Shown here piece after piece: positions 12,075 through 22,283 of a DNA stretch of 64,000 bases. The stretch covers positions 43,771,319 to 43,835,318 of the forward strand of contig NC_081831.1 of assembly GCF_030867095.1 (NCBI RefSeq), in the 5' to 3' direction. The number at the start of each line of letters is the position of its first letter. The stretch's first letter is position 1. This DNA is from Alligator mississippiensis (taxonomy: Eukaryota > Chordata > Crocodylia > Alligatoridae). The translations under genes were made by a program, and so were the position numbers. The notes beneath the pieces are model-generated. The model worked only from the letters and a program-made list of their open reading frames with translations, made no database searches and was not told the origin of the DNA.

Positions 12075-12682
12075 AGTGGTTAGATCTAGCTGACTGCTCC
12101 TCCCAGCATATGTCTGGGTAGTTAAGGTCCCCCATGACTACCATATCTCTAGATGTCACAGCCTCTTCGAGCTGCTTGGAAAATTCCTGGTCTAGCTTGT
12201 TGTCCTGGTGTGGTGGCCTGTAGTAAACGCCCCCACCAGATCCCTTTCACCCCGAGCCCCTTGGATCCCAACCCACAGAGTCTCTGCTTGACCACCCTCT
12301 GACCCTAATTTGATTAGGAAAGATGTGTACTGTTCTTTGACACAGAGAGCAACTCCCCCACCTTTTTTTCCCTACTCTATCTTTCCTATACAACCTATAG
12401 TCCTCTATTCCCAACTACTCAGTCATGAGAAGAGTCCCACCAGGTTTCAGTTAGTCCCACTAGGTCAAAGTTGTTGCTTGCTAGCAAGAGCTCTAGATCC
12501 TGCTTATTTCCCATGCTTCTGGCATTTGTGTATATACACCTAATTTCCCTGGTGGCTGTCCCTGGTCCCTGCTTAAATTGCTGTCTAATAGGATCTTTCC
12601 TACATACCTGGGCTGGTCTTGTGGGTGTCTCTTGGTTCAGTGTTCTGTGGCTCCCTCTGTACTCCTCCTCCCCTTCCCCCAA
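12075..12682 (-). pseudogene. CR1 ORF2 endonuclease domain, N-terminal two thirds
   Basis: The minus strand encodes an APE-type endonuclease start: IRCIYTNARSMGNK, then DLVGLTETWWDSSHD with the catalytic Glu of the LTETW motif (12419-12682). It continues after a stop with VYYRPP and then VVMGDLNYPDICWEEQSA (about 12075-12160), where the Asp and Asn of GDLN are catalytic. The final part with the SDH motif is missing because the element is broken at 12075. Several stops and frame changes make it non-functional. Confidence 0.8.
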
Positions 12683-12687
12683 TGAAC

Positions 12688-13215
12688 CTAGTTTAAAGTC
12701 TGCCGGAGGAGATCAGCCAACCTGAAAGAGAACACATGCTTACCTTTGGAGGAGAGGTGAAGCCCATCCCACTCGAGCATGTCTCCTGTTCTGAAGTATG
12801 GGTCATGGTCCAAAAAGCTGAAGCCTGGCTCGAGACACCATTTCCAAAGCCACAAGTTGCCCTCCCTGATGCAGGTCCCATGGCATCGTCCATGTCTGCT
12901 CATTGGAAGAACAGATGAGAAGACCACCTGTGCCCCTGTCTCCTTCAGCTTGTCCCCCAGAGCTTTGTAGTCCTTCATCAGGTGATCTGGGCTGCTCCTG
13001 GCCGCATCATTAGTGCCCACATGGATTAGGACCATGGGAGAGTAATCAGAGTGCCGGATAAGGGCCAGGATCAACTCTGTCATGTCCCAAATACAAACTA
13101 TGGGCAGATAGGAGACCTCATGTGTCATGGGATCCTCATGACAGATGGGACCCTCTGCTTCTCTCAGGATGGAGTCACCTATGATGAGTACCCAGTGTCT
13201 CCTCTTCTGGGTCAA
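12688..13215 (-). CDS. CR1 ORF1 C-terminal esterase domain (SGNH hydrolase), open 175 codons
   Basis: CR1 ORF1 proteins carry an SGNH/GDSL-type esterase domain implicated in retrotransposition. Here block I GDSIL with the nucleophile Ser (residues 13-17), block III GTND (67-70) and block V DGLH with the Asp-His pair (150-153) are all present in one open frame. The frame ends at the expected ORF1 stop (LRQTLN, 12688), just before the endonuclease of ORF2. The displayed Met is internal; ORF1 continues upstream in a broken frame through 13236-13728. Treat it as a decayed transposon gene with a preserved domain, not a host gene. Confidence 0.8.
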   Translation of the reverse strand: MTQKRRHWVLIIGDSILREAEGPICHEDPMTHEVSYLPIVCIWDMTELILALIRHSDYSPMVLIHVGTNDAARSSPDHLMKDYKALGDKLKETGAQVVFSSVLPMSRHGRCHGTCIREGNLWLWKWCLEPGFSFLDHDPYFRTGDMLEWDGLHLSSKGKHVFSFRLADLLRQTLN

Positions 13216-13235
13216 CTGGCCTCCTTTAGTCTGTT

Positions 13236-13728
13236 CTATGCATGGAGTGGCCTCCTGACCAGGGGTTTCCTCCTCTCCTTCCTCTTCCTCGAATGTTGCC
13301 AGGGCCTCATATCTGTTTCCCAGCTGGACTGAGGGAACTGATATTGCACCACTGTGAGCAGCTCTGGCTCTGGAGGGAACCTTTTGCTATTCCACTGTGG
13401 AGGGCACCTCCTGGGGTTCTTCTCCCTTTGGTGCTTTGCCCTGCAGGGAAAGGAAATACCCATCAATTTCATCCTCTGCTTCTCTGATTACTGTCAGTCT
13501 GCTGACCTCTGCCTGGGGCTCCCTCACCTGCCCCTCCAAGGCCCTAAGAATGGCACATGTGGGACAGGTGGGGGTGGGGCCCATTCCCTGCACCCCCCGG
13601 TCCCACAGGGCATCCCCCACATGCCAGGGGGCAGGGTGATGCCAGCTCCCCTGTGGGCCCGGCCTGGGTGGAGGCCTCAGAGGAGCCCCGGGTAGGTGGT
13701 GTCCCCTGGGCAGGGGCCCTAGCTGCAC
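13236..13728 (-). pseudogene. CR1 ORF1 N-terminal region (Cys pair plus coiled coil)
   Basis: The minus-strand frame 13728-13387 contains CPTCAILRALEGQVRE followed by AEVSRL and REAEDEIDGYFLSLQ. This is the CPTC-plus-leucine-rich helix typical of the N-terminal half of CR1 ORF1 and probably mediates multimerisation. A second overlapping frame (13236-13472) carries the spacer before the esterase. A frameshift near 13390-13470 separates them. The true start is not certain; Met at 13728 or an upstream codon are both possible. Confidence 0.65.
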
Positions 13729-13749
13729 TTCGCGTCCTCATCATTGCTG

Positions 13750-14570
13750 TAGTGGGGTGCCTTCTCTCCCTTGCTGAAGGCTTCCTCTTGGCCCCTCCTG
13801 CACGCCCACCTGTGCAAACGCTGGTGCAAACATTGGTGCGCCCTTACAGAGCGCGCCTGTTTGTGCATTCTGTTAGCTCCCTGCCAGCTCAGTTAAAAGG
13901 GATCTGGGGGGCTTCCCCTCTGGATACCCCCAGATGCACTGGCTCCTCAGCCCCACTTATCTTAGGGGGATCAGCTGCTGCTGCCGCTGCCATTCAGGTA
14001 AGGAGGCACACGTGAGAGTGGACACCCACGTGTGCCCAGTTGCTCCTCTCCTCTCTGCTTTCAGCCCCAACTTCCGGGGATTGGGATAGAGATTGGTTTT
14101 TAAATGCCATTGTTTGAAACTGCTGTGGCTATCCTGTAGCCAATCAGGCGTTCTGGGCTTCCCAGAAGTGCCTGCCGGCTGCTCCGCCCCCTACTTTCCC
14201 TCCTGCAGGGGAGATCCCAGAGTTCTCCCAAGGGATAGTCTTCAGGGGTACTCCAGTACTTGGGGGGGTGGGGGGGGAGGACGGTCCCTCCTAGCCCTTC
14301 CTCTCTTTGCGTGCTTTGTTAGCGCGCAGCTCGGGATGACAGATCCCTACCAGCTCAGTTAAAAGGGATCTGGGGGGCTTCTCTAGATCACCCCAGGCTC
14401 CTCTGCCCCACTTACCTTAGGGGGATCAGCTGCTTCTGCCCCCACCACTGCCTCTGCTGCCTCTGCCGCTGATGTTCAAGTAAGGGGGCATATGTGTGAG
14501 TGGAGACCCATGTGTGCCCAGTCTGCTCCTCTCCTCTCTGCCTTAATCCCCAACAGCGATTTTGGTTACA
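13750..14570 (-). repeat. CR1 5' leader with two tandem units (period about 466 bp)
   Basis: Two direct copies share 'cagctcagttaaaaggg' (13885 and 14351), then 'atctggggggctt', 'tagggggatcagctgct', 'gtgtgcccag' and 'tgctcctctcctctctgc'. Copy 1 spans about 13840-14095 and copy 2 about 14310-14570. They lie immediately upstream of ORF1 on the minus strand, so they are probably tandem promoter or leader units of the LINE. An insertion of one extra leader copy is an alternative. The ORFs over 13557-14362 are GC-composition artefacts. Confidence 0.65.
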
Positions 14571-15068
14571 TCAAAGGCATGGCAGGAGATGCAGCTGGGT
14601 GGGCCAATGATTAGACCAGCCTTGTGATAGCCCCCTGTCACACTGCTCCTATGACAGAATCTAACACAGGACCCTGTGCTCTTCACGCTGCTGGGGACTG
14701 GCTCTCATAGAAGTGCACATGAGATAGGAAGGTTGCTGGACACATGGTTGTCTGCCATTTAGCCCTTAGCAATTGCATCAGTTACCTCCCAGATGTATGA
14801 TTTTTAGGCAAGTTGATCAGAGAATTTGTAACTGTTTCTATTCTTCAAATAATAAAAAAAAAACACACCTCATCAAACTCCTCATATCATCAGGGGTCCT
14901 ATGAAGAGGCAGAAGCCCATTGTTACAGCAAACTCACATGCCATCCTGGTCAGATCACCTGTGTGCTCCTGACCAACTGGTGACATGCTGACCCCTACAG
15001 ATTTTATCCTCAACTTTACACATGAACCACAGTTCAAATATCTTAATTTCCTTTTAGAAATCTCAAAG
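14571..15068. other. No feature recognised
   Basis: Unremarkable AT-leaning sequence between the CR1 5' end and the next repeat. Confidence 0.4.
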
Positions 15069-15713
15069 GGCATATCTATATGAGACATTTACTTCAGAGC
15101 TGCCTAATTAGCTCTGCAGGAAACATCTGTGCATCTACACATGATCCCCTATTAGAGCGCACAAAACTAAAATTCTGGAGAAGGCTAGTACTTGTAAATA
15201 CAAGTACTAGCAACTGTATTTACAAGTACTAGCCTGCTCCGGAGTTTTTTTCATTCTGTAGATGCTGCCTGGATGGCTGGGGCATGAGGGTGCTTCAGTG
15301 CAGGGGCTGCCTGCCTGCCTTCCCACTGAAGCACCCTTTATATGAAACATGCTGAGCCAGGTCAGAGCAGCCTCAGCTGGTAGGGGGCCCTAAGGGTCAG
15401 CCTGCCAGCCTGGGGCTGCTTCCCCTGGTTCAACATCCTGCAGAGCGGCTGCCTGGGTCACGAGGATGCTTCACCATGGTGCTAGCCAGCAGACAGCCCT
15501 CTCATTGAAGCACCCTTGTGCCCCAGCCGGCCCTACTAACATCTATATGTGTGCTGCTGTGGAGCTTTTTACTCTGCAGCAGGATAATACTTGTATTTAC
15601 AAGTACTTGTATTTACAAATACTACCCTGCTGTGGAGTAAATTAGTTTGCTTCAGCCTAATACTGCACAATGAATTAGTCAACTGTTCAATAAATATCTC
15701 ATGTAGATGTGCA
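15069..15713. mobile_element. hAT-like non-autonomous element, copy B, with terminal inverted repeats
   Basis: The left end reads 'gggcatatctatatgagac' and the reverse complement of the right end reads 'ctgcacatctacatgagat', a visible inverted match. The interior shares 'ggcatgagggtgctt' and 'aggataatacttgta' blocks with copies A and C. It carries strong palindromes at 15183-15234 and a related pair at 15585-15630. I could not find a convincing 8-bp target duplication. There is no transposase. Confidence 0.6.
15183..15234. repeat. Nested palindrome (19-bp arms) inside copy B
   Basis: Arms 15183-15201 (ggctagtacttgtaaatac) and 15216-15234 are perfect reverse complements with a 14-nt spacer. 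Within the left half, ctagtacttgta and tacaagtactag form a second perfect 12-bp inverted repeat with a 2-nt spacer. Homologous but shorter palindromic text occurs at 15585-15630 and near 17010-17040. Confidence 0.9.
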
Positions 15714-16482
15714 GTTAATCTGGGTTTGCACTAATGTAATCAAGAAGAAAGAACATTTCCCTAGTGCAAAAGATTCCACAAATCTTTGACATAGAAGGAG
15801 AACTTCTTGAGTTGTTTATCAGCATGTCCAGAACAAATCCAGGCATCGAGAAAAAACAGCATGGTCTTGTATATTGTAATTTGAACAATCCACAGCTTTA
15901 CAGACATCACCAAGAATACTGCCAAACCCTGCTAGTCAATGGCAGATATTCCCGAGTACATTCCTAAACTAAAAATAGGCCAGACATACAAACTAGAATG
16001 CTGCAATGAGTTCATGTTCTTTTCTAGTCAGCAAAGCACTTTGAGTAAAGACATGGTTAAGAAACTGAAATGGCCACTGGCTAATTCCACATTGCAGGAT
16101 TTGAATCCATCCCTTCCCATTAGGGTGCAATGTTTTTTCATAAGTGCTTAGCATTGGCCTGACTCTGGTTTCAGTGGAGTGTAAGGTATAGGGCCCCCTG
16201 AGTTCAGCAAGGTCAGAATTAGAACAACACTGAGCAGTTTTGAAAGTGTCATTCTTGCTCTTTTCTGACTGCTATATGGAGAGCCAAAGAACTCGTGAAT
16301 GACATCAGTAGAAGCAACCCTCCATTCTCCAGGCCCCAAGACTTTTTTGTAGCTTGTGGTGAAGGAACAGGTGTGTTACTGATTTTATGCATGGAAATCA
16401 GAGAAAGTCAGTGAGCTAAATCCCTTGGAATTACACTCACTGGCCAAGTCTAGTCAAGCTCAGTCACGTGGTATGTGGTGAT
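15714..16482. other. No feature recognised
   Basis: AT-rich sequence with chance ORFs only (15764-16151). Confidence 0.4.
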
Positions 16483-17394
16483 GCAGACACATCTACGCTG
16501 CCACATACTGCCTGTTCAGTTGTTCTCCATGCTGCAAAGGAGTAGCATAGAGGGGTTTTTTTTTTTGACCCCTGCATATCCAGGCGTCCAAAAAAACAAA
16601 CAGAGAAAAAAAGTGGAACGGTACACACATGGGCTGCGTGCAGCACTCAAAAGTGGAGCCAGGCCACCTGGAGCTGTGTTGCGGCTGCTGGCCAGGCTCA
16701 GAGCAGCAGAATCACTGCTGCTGCAGCCCCAGGAGGCCCCCAGCCTCCTCTACCTCCCCCAGGGTAACCTGCCATGCATCAGAGAGTATGTGGCATGGGT
16801 GTTCCCCAGGGACAAGTAGCAGCAGCGCATGGTGCATTGCCACTAGTTGTCCCCAGGGAACCAAATGTCCATACCACATGTAGCCACAGACACTGGGAGC
16901 ATCGATATGTGTGCTTTACTATGGAGTTGACTAACTAGCTCTGCAGTAGAGCATCACCATCTACATGTGTGCCGCTATTATGCCGGAATAAGCTAATGAA
17001 CTCTGCTATAGGATAGCACTACCCAACATAAGTACTATCCTGCAGTGGAATTATTTACTCCATCACAATGCATGTGTAGACAGTGCCTGGAGCTTGCTGG
17101 GGCATGAGGGTGCTATAGTATGGGGCTTCCTGCCACCTAGCTTTGCACTGTAGCAACTTCATCTCCCTGCCAGCCCCTTTGCAGCATGTTGAGCCAGGGT
17201 GGAGGCTGACCTCCTGAGCTCCAGGCTGACAGACTGACCCCCTGAGCCACCTGTCAGATGAGGCTGCATTGCCCTGGTGTGCTGATGTCCCAGGCAGACA
17301 TGTAAACAGTGCACCCAGAAGCAATAAACTCCAGCATAAGCTGCACTGGAGTTTATTCATCTGCACTAATTTCACATGTAGATGTGCCTATTGA
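16483..17394. mobile_element. hAT-like non-autonomous element, copy C (composite)
   Basis: It starts near 'gcagacacatctacgctgcc' and ends with 'cacatgtagatgtgcc', whose reverse complement 'ggcacatctacatgtgaaa' matches the family terminus. The right half (16900-17394) parallels copies A and B. The left half (about 16620-16880) is instead similar to 37060-37385, sharing 'ggtaacctgc', 'gtatgtggca/gcatgtggca' and 'ggaaccaaatgtcca'. It may be a nested or recombinant element. The 114-codon ORF 16475-16819 is shared in part with 37014-37481 but has no recognisable domain. Confidence 0.5.
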
Positions 17395-18404
17395 AGTCAA
17401 AAAAGATCCTCTGTATACTAGAATATATTCTAACTCTGAGTGTGAGCTCCAGAACAGAGCTCAGTGCCAGCATGAGGTCATGGCCCACTCAATCAGAGAG
17501 TGTTAGAGGAATATGGAGCATACTCCATGATATAACAGAGTGCCCACAATTTTTCCAAAAGTCTTTTTTTTTTAATCTATCATAACTGGGATTATGGTCT
17601 CTCCTTTTCTGCACTGGAAGTCTACCAAGGATAATATAGCTTCATGACCTTCAGTAGGGGTAGAACTGGTGCTTGGTCTGGGGGAAAAAAAATGTGGAGA
17701 GATTTTTCACTATACCAACTCCCAAAAGGCTTTGCCATCTGTTCTTGTGTGGTAAATGTGGCGCCCACCTACTGTTTCCCATACCAGGCCCAGACCTCCC
17801 CAAAGTTAGCTAGCTAGTGCATAGATTTTTTTTTGTGGTGGTGATAGCTTATGTTATGAGTGTCATGCAACTGGGATAAGGAAATGGGTCTTTGATAACT
17901 GTATTGTTTCAATTTGTATAAAATGGTTATGAACAATATGCAGCTGCCTGCAACAGTCCAGGTGACAAGCAGTAAAATAACAGAATACTTATACAAGCAC
18001 TGAATTTTGAAAGGAAACTCATATTGTGCTGCATTTGTTGAATGTTATCAGTTGTGAAACAGGCCCAGATCTAGTGGTACTCTGATGATCTCTGCAGGGA
18101 TGATCAGCAGGATTTGAGTCAGGACTGTCAGCAATGTAACACAGACCTGTGCCTCTTGACTGCATAGAAGTAACTCCATTAGCGTCTAGGAGCAATAGAT
18201 AATAGTGAACTAGACACTGCTAGTGACACTTACCACCAGTCTGACACAGTGTAGTCTTAACATATTATGAATAGTGCCTCCTAAGAGAGATGGGAACGTA
18301 TTGTAATTATAGTTTCCTGGCTCCATTATTGGCTATGCTTAAAAAAAGTTTTGTTTTTGTTTTATTTTAAAGAATTAAAAATATCTCAAACGATAGTATC
18401 ACTC
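17395..18404. other. AT-rich sequence, no feature recognised
   Basis: No repeat ends or coding signatures seen. Confidence 0.4.
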
Positions 18405-18490
18405 TGTGAAGCAACCTGGTTCGATGAGCAGGGCATTGGAGCATGAGTCAGGAGAGGCAAGTTCTAGTCCTAGTTATATAGTAGGAATAG
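18405..18490 (+). repeat. MIR-like SINE fragment (tentative)
   Basis: The text 'gcattggagcatgagtcag' followed by 'aggcaagttctagtcctag' resembles the tRNA-derived and core part of MIR-type SINEs (box B-like 'ggttcgat' at about 18418 lies upstream). It is old and short; the match is by eye only. Confidence 0.35.
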
Positions 18491-19994
18491 ACTATTTTGC
18501 AAATATTTAACTTTCAAACTTTTAATTACATTGGCTGAGTATTCTCTCCAGAGAAACCAGGTGAACACCACAAAATCTGACGGATTGTACCATATGCCAC
18601 CATTTGTGGAGGCAAAGCAAGGAAAGCATAGGTTCTAATTTAGGAGATGAGGGCTTGGGTTAGGCATCAAGAAGTCTTCTGATCTCTGTTTACAGAAAGA
18701 GCTGTTATTAATCTACACAGCTTTTTCAATGATGGAATGCTTCAGTAAGCCTCATTCTGGAAAGGTGCTCTTTTGGATGAGGAAGACCTTCACACATGGG
18801 CCAGTTAATGGGAAGTAATTAAACATATCTCACAATTAAATGCTTTCCCTGAGCGGGCAATATATTTCATCTTGTCATATCTCCCAGCCCAGTTTGAAGG
18901 AGAAATAAAATGCATCACAGAATGAACAGAATATCTGCAGAACCGTTAATATATTTACATGCAAAATACTATGTACTTTTAAATCACACTTCAAAGACAC
19001 TCTAGTGCTAAGTCAGTAATAGATACAGTTTCCAGTCAGTCCTAGCTCATCTCTAGCTAGATTTTTATCACACTGGGACACAGGCAGGATAACAAGGGAA
19101 AAGTGTTACCTTCCTCATATTGTAAGCTGCACTGCATATACTTAGCTAATTAAAGATGTTTTGCCTTCACTCTTAAACCCTTTGATTTTGTGGGTTTCAT
19201 TCAAAGTCCTTAATGTTGTTTAAATGTAGGTTTTTGTCTGAATTACCATTTTATGGTAGTATTAAACTTGTGTTTAGACACATTAACAACATTGTGTTAT
19301 CACATGACAACTGTTCCGTTAATATGCATAACCACTATATTTAGTCTATTTTTTTCTTAAGGATATTATTTGCTCATCTACTAGCGCTATTACAGTTGAT
19401 CAGGTAAATATATGCAGTCTTTGGTTAGAGTACCAGTTTTGAAAATGCACAGTACTTTAGCTATTTTAGCTGCCTATTGTATATATCCTTATTGAGACAT
19501 TATTTGAAAGTGTGTTTTTGACACAAAGGACTGGAAGATAGTCATAGTTTGGATGCTACATATACACAGTAAATCCAGCCTTTGTTCATGCTCCTACTCC
19601 AATGAAATAAAGAATAATGATAAGGCAGTTTACATTTCTGTATTAGCTATCAGCTGAAGACCTTGGGTATATGTTTATTAAATATATTTGTCCTTCAATT
19701 TCTTCATTAATAGCAGGGATGCTACCTACTTTTACCCATCAGAGTATTAGGAAATATAGTACTTTGGGATCCTCAGAGAAGAAACAGTGGAGGAAGGCAA
19801 AGAATTAGTCTTACTTTGAGGATCTTTCAGGAAAAAAAAAAAAACCTATAAGAAAGATTTGCATTATTTAGGCTTACAATACTTCAGTGAGATAGACAGG
19901 TATTACTTCTATGTTACTGATGTGTAAACTAAGGCACAGCCAGAACTCATACAGCAAAGCAGCATCAAACCCTTGAACTTGTCCTCCTACTTAA
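18491..19994. other. AT-rich sequence, no gene
   Basis: About 1.5 kb of AT-rich sequence. The stretch 19922-19975 ('aaactaaggcacagccagaactcatacag' split over the line) hints at the 3' part of a MIR-like SINE in reverse, not delimitable. Confidence 0.4.
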
Positions 19995-20058
19995 CACAAA
20001 TAATTACGACATCATAGGGATAATGGAGACCTAGTGGGACTCCACCCATGACTGGACC

Positions 20059-20920
20059 ATGGGTATAGATGGCTATACCCTCTACAGGAGACAGAGCGTA
20101 GACAAAAGGAGCGGGGGTGTAGCTCTCTATGTCAAGGAGAGTTACGCATCCCTGCAAGCTGATATTGGCAACCAGGGTGGATGGCTGGAGACCACTTGGG
20201 TTAAAATCCATGGGGAACATGGCACAGGGGACACGATAGTGGGAGTCTATTACAGACCTCCCACCCAAAGTCAAGAGCTTGACCAGGAGTTTGCCAGGGA
20301 ATTGGCTGAGGCCACATGCTCCCAGTCCATGGTTGTCATGGGAGACTTCAACTACACAAACATCTCATGGGAAGAGCACTCGGCTAAATCTGAGCTGTTG
20401 TAAAGCTTCCTCTCGTGCATGGATGACCTCTATCTGACACAAGAAGTCTACGGGCCAATGAGAGGCAAAGTGCTGCTCGACCTGGTACTGGCAACTGGGG
20501 ACAACCTAATCAGTGACCTAACAATCGATGGGAAGCTGTGCGACAGCAACCATGAGCTGATCACCTTCACCATCCTCTGTACAGCTGGCAAGTCAGTCAG
20601 CAATGCAGAAGTCCTTGACTTTAGGAAAGCTGACTTTGACAAGCTCAGGAGGTTTGTTAGTGAGGCCCTAAGGGATCACAACCCTAAGGGGAGGGGAGTT
20701 CAGGGAGAGTGGCTGCTCCTCAAGGGAGCAATCCTTGATGCACAAGCTCAGGCTATTCCATCTCAGAGGAAAGGTGGTAAAAGTACACAGCATCCCCCTT
20801 GGCTCTCCAGAGAAGTAGTGGACCTCCTGCAGGTAAAAAGAAAGGCCTACAAAGGATGGAGGATGGCATCCACCTCCAAGGAGGAATATTCTGCACTGGT
20901 CTGGTCCTGCAGGGAGTGAA
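20059..20920 (+). pseudogene. CR1 ORF2 endonuclease domain
   Basis: An APE-type endonuclease that would nick target DNA for reverse transcription. Visible motifs are SGGVALYVKESY, VGVYYRPP, VVMGDFNY (catalytic Asp/Asn at 20341-20352), the frame stop at 20401, then FLSCMDDLYLTQ, LDLVLAT and DSNHELITFTI. The last motif is normally SDHE; here the Asp is Asn. The next frame segment, through KRKAYKGWR and EEYSALVWSCRE, is the linker before RT. Confidence 0.88.
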
Positions 20921-20997
20921 TCAGGAAAGCCAAGGCTGCAACCGAACTCCAGCTAGCTACAAATATCAAGGACAATAAAAAGTCCTTTTTCAGATAG

Positions 20998-22280
20998 GTG
21001 GGGAGCCGGAGAAAAAGCCAGGGCAACATTGGACCCCCACTAAACCAGATGGGACAACTGACAACCGATGCCCAAGAAAAAGCCAACCTATTAAATGGGT
21101 ACTTTGCATCTGTCTTTCATCAGTCCAACGGGACAACTATGCCCATTACAGGACAGGGAGGTCCAGGTGAGGGAGATTCCCTGCCCTCCATCAATGCTGA
21201 CCTCATGAAGGAACACCTTGAGAGGCTGGAAACCTTTAAGTCAGCTGGCCCTGAGGGTACTCAGGGAGTTGGCTAACATCATAGCCCAGCCCCTGGCATG
21301 GATCTTCGAGAACTCCTGGTGCTTTGGTGAAGTGCCTGAAGATTGGAAGAAAGTCAATGTGGTGCCTATCTTCAAGAAAGAGAGGAAAATGGATCCGGCA
21401 AACTATAGGCCCATCAGCCTGACCTCTATGCTGGGGAAAGTCTTGGAAAAGATTATCAAGGAGGACATCCTTAACGACTAGCTGACGGCAATATCCTGAG
21501 GGATACCCAGCATGGGTTTGTTGCAGGTAGATCTTGCTTGACCAATCTCATTTTCTTCTATGACCAGGTGACCTATCACCAGGACAAGGGAGAGGAGATT
21601 GATGTCATATATCTTGATTTCAAAAAAGCCTTCGATCTGGCATCCCATGGTCACTTCTTGGCAAAACTGGCCAATTTCGGCCTCGGGTCCACCACGATCC
21701 GCTGGCTGGGGAATTGGCTCTGTGGTCAGACCCAGAGGGTGGTGGTTGATGGAAGTCAATCGTCATGGTGCCCTGTGACCAGTGGGGTCTCCCAAGGCTC
21801 TGTCCTTGGACCTCTATTGTTCAAAATTTTCATTAATGATGTGGACATTGGAGTCAGAAGCGGACTAGCCAAATTCACCGACAATACCAAACTCTGGGGT
21901 AAAGCATCCACACCTGAAGAAAGGAGGGGGATCCAGGCTGACCTTGACAAGCTCAGGAAATGGGTGGATGAGAACCTGATGGTGTTTAACACTGAAAAAT
22001 GCAAGGTTCTCCACCTTGGGAAGAAAAACCTGCAGCATCCTTATAGGCTTGGCAGTGCTATGCTGACTAGCACTATGGATGAAAAGGACTTTGGCATCAT
22101 GATTGACCACAAGATGAACATGAGCCTTCAGTGTGATGCTGTGGCTAGTAAAGCAAGCAAAATGCTGGCTTGCATCCATAGATGCTTCTCAAGTAAATCC
22201 CAGGACATCATTCTCCCTTCGTACTTGGCCTTGATGAGGCCGCAGTTGGAGTATTGCATCCACTTTTGGGTTCCATAATT
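20998..22280 (+). pseudogene. CR1 ORF2 reverse transcriptase domain, catalytic Asp lost
   Basis: Order of motifs: EKANLLNGYFASVF (21074-21118), PLAWIFENSW, EDWKKVNVVPIFKK, NYRPISLTSMLGKVLEKII (21400-21460), a stop at 21479, QHGFVAGRSCLTNLIFFYDQV, YLDFKKAFD (motif A, near 21610), SGVSQGSVLGPLLF (motif B) and KFTDNTKLWG (motif C, 21871-21900). Motif C in the sister copy at 46.6 kb reads FTDD, so the second catalytic Asp has become Asn here. The long open segment 21538-22278 includes LVRP-type LMRPQLEYCIHFW. Non-functional. Confidence 0.9.
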
Positions 22281-22283
22281 CAA

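Larger units (their letters stand above)
11023..14570 (-). mobile_element. Long CR1 LINE, minus strand, with an inverted internal segment
   Basis: Read on the minus strand the element holds: a 5' leader (about 14570-13750), ORF1 with an N-terminal zinc/coiled-coil region (13728-13387) and an SGNH esterase (13215-12688), the N-terminal half of the ORF2 endonuclease (12682-12075), then a segment in opposite orientation (11660-12072), then the RT C-terminal region and 3' UTR (11645-11023). The 3' end reads as the CR1 tail (reverse complement of 'gattcatagagtcagaagg'). About 150 residues of endonuclease and most of the RT palm are missing at the two junctions. A host-strand mix-up is excluded because all outer segments agree in strand. 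Confidence 0.85.

Noticed and set aside
13557..14362. Plus-strand ORFs of 152 and 89 codons
   Set aside because: Opposite strand of the CR1 ORF1 and leader; no domain.
18410..18430. tRNA-gene B box ('ggttcgat')
   Set aside because: No cloverleaf or acceptor stem around it; better explained as part of a MIR-like SINE remnant.
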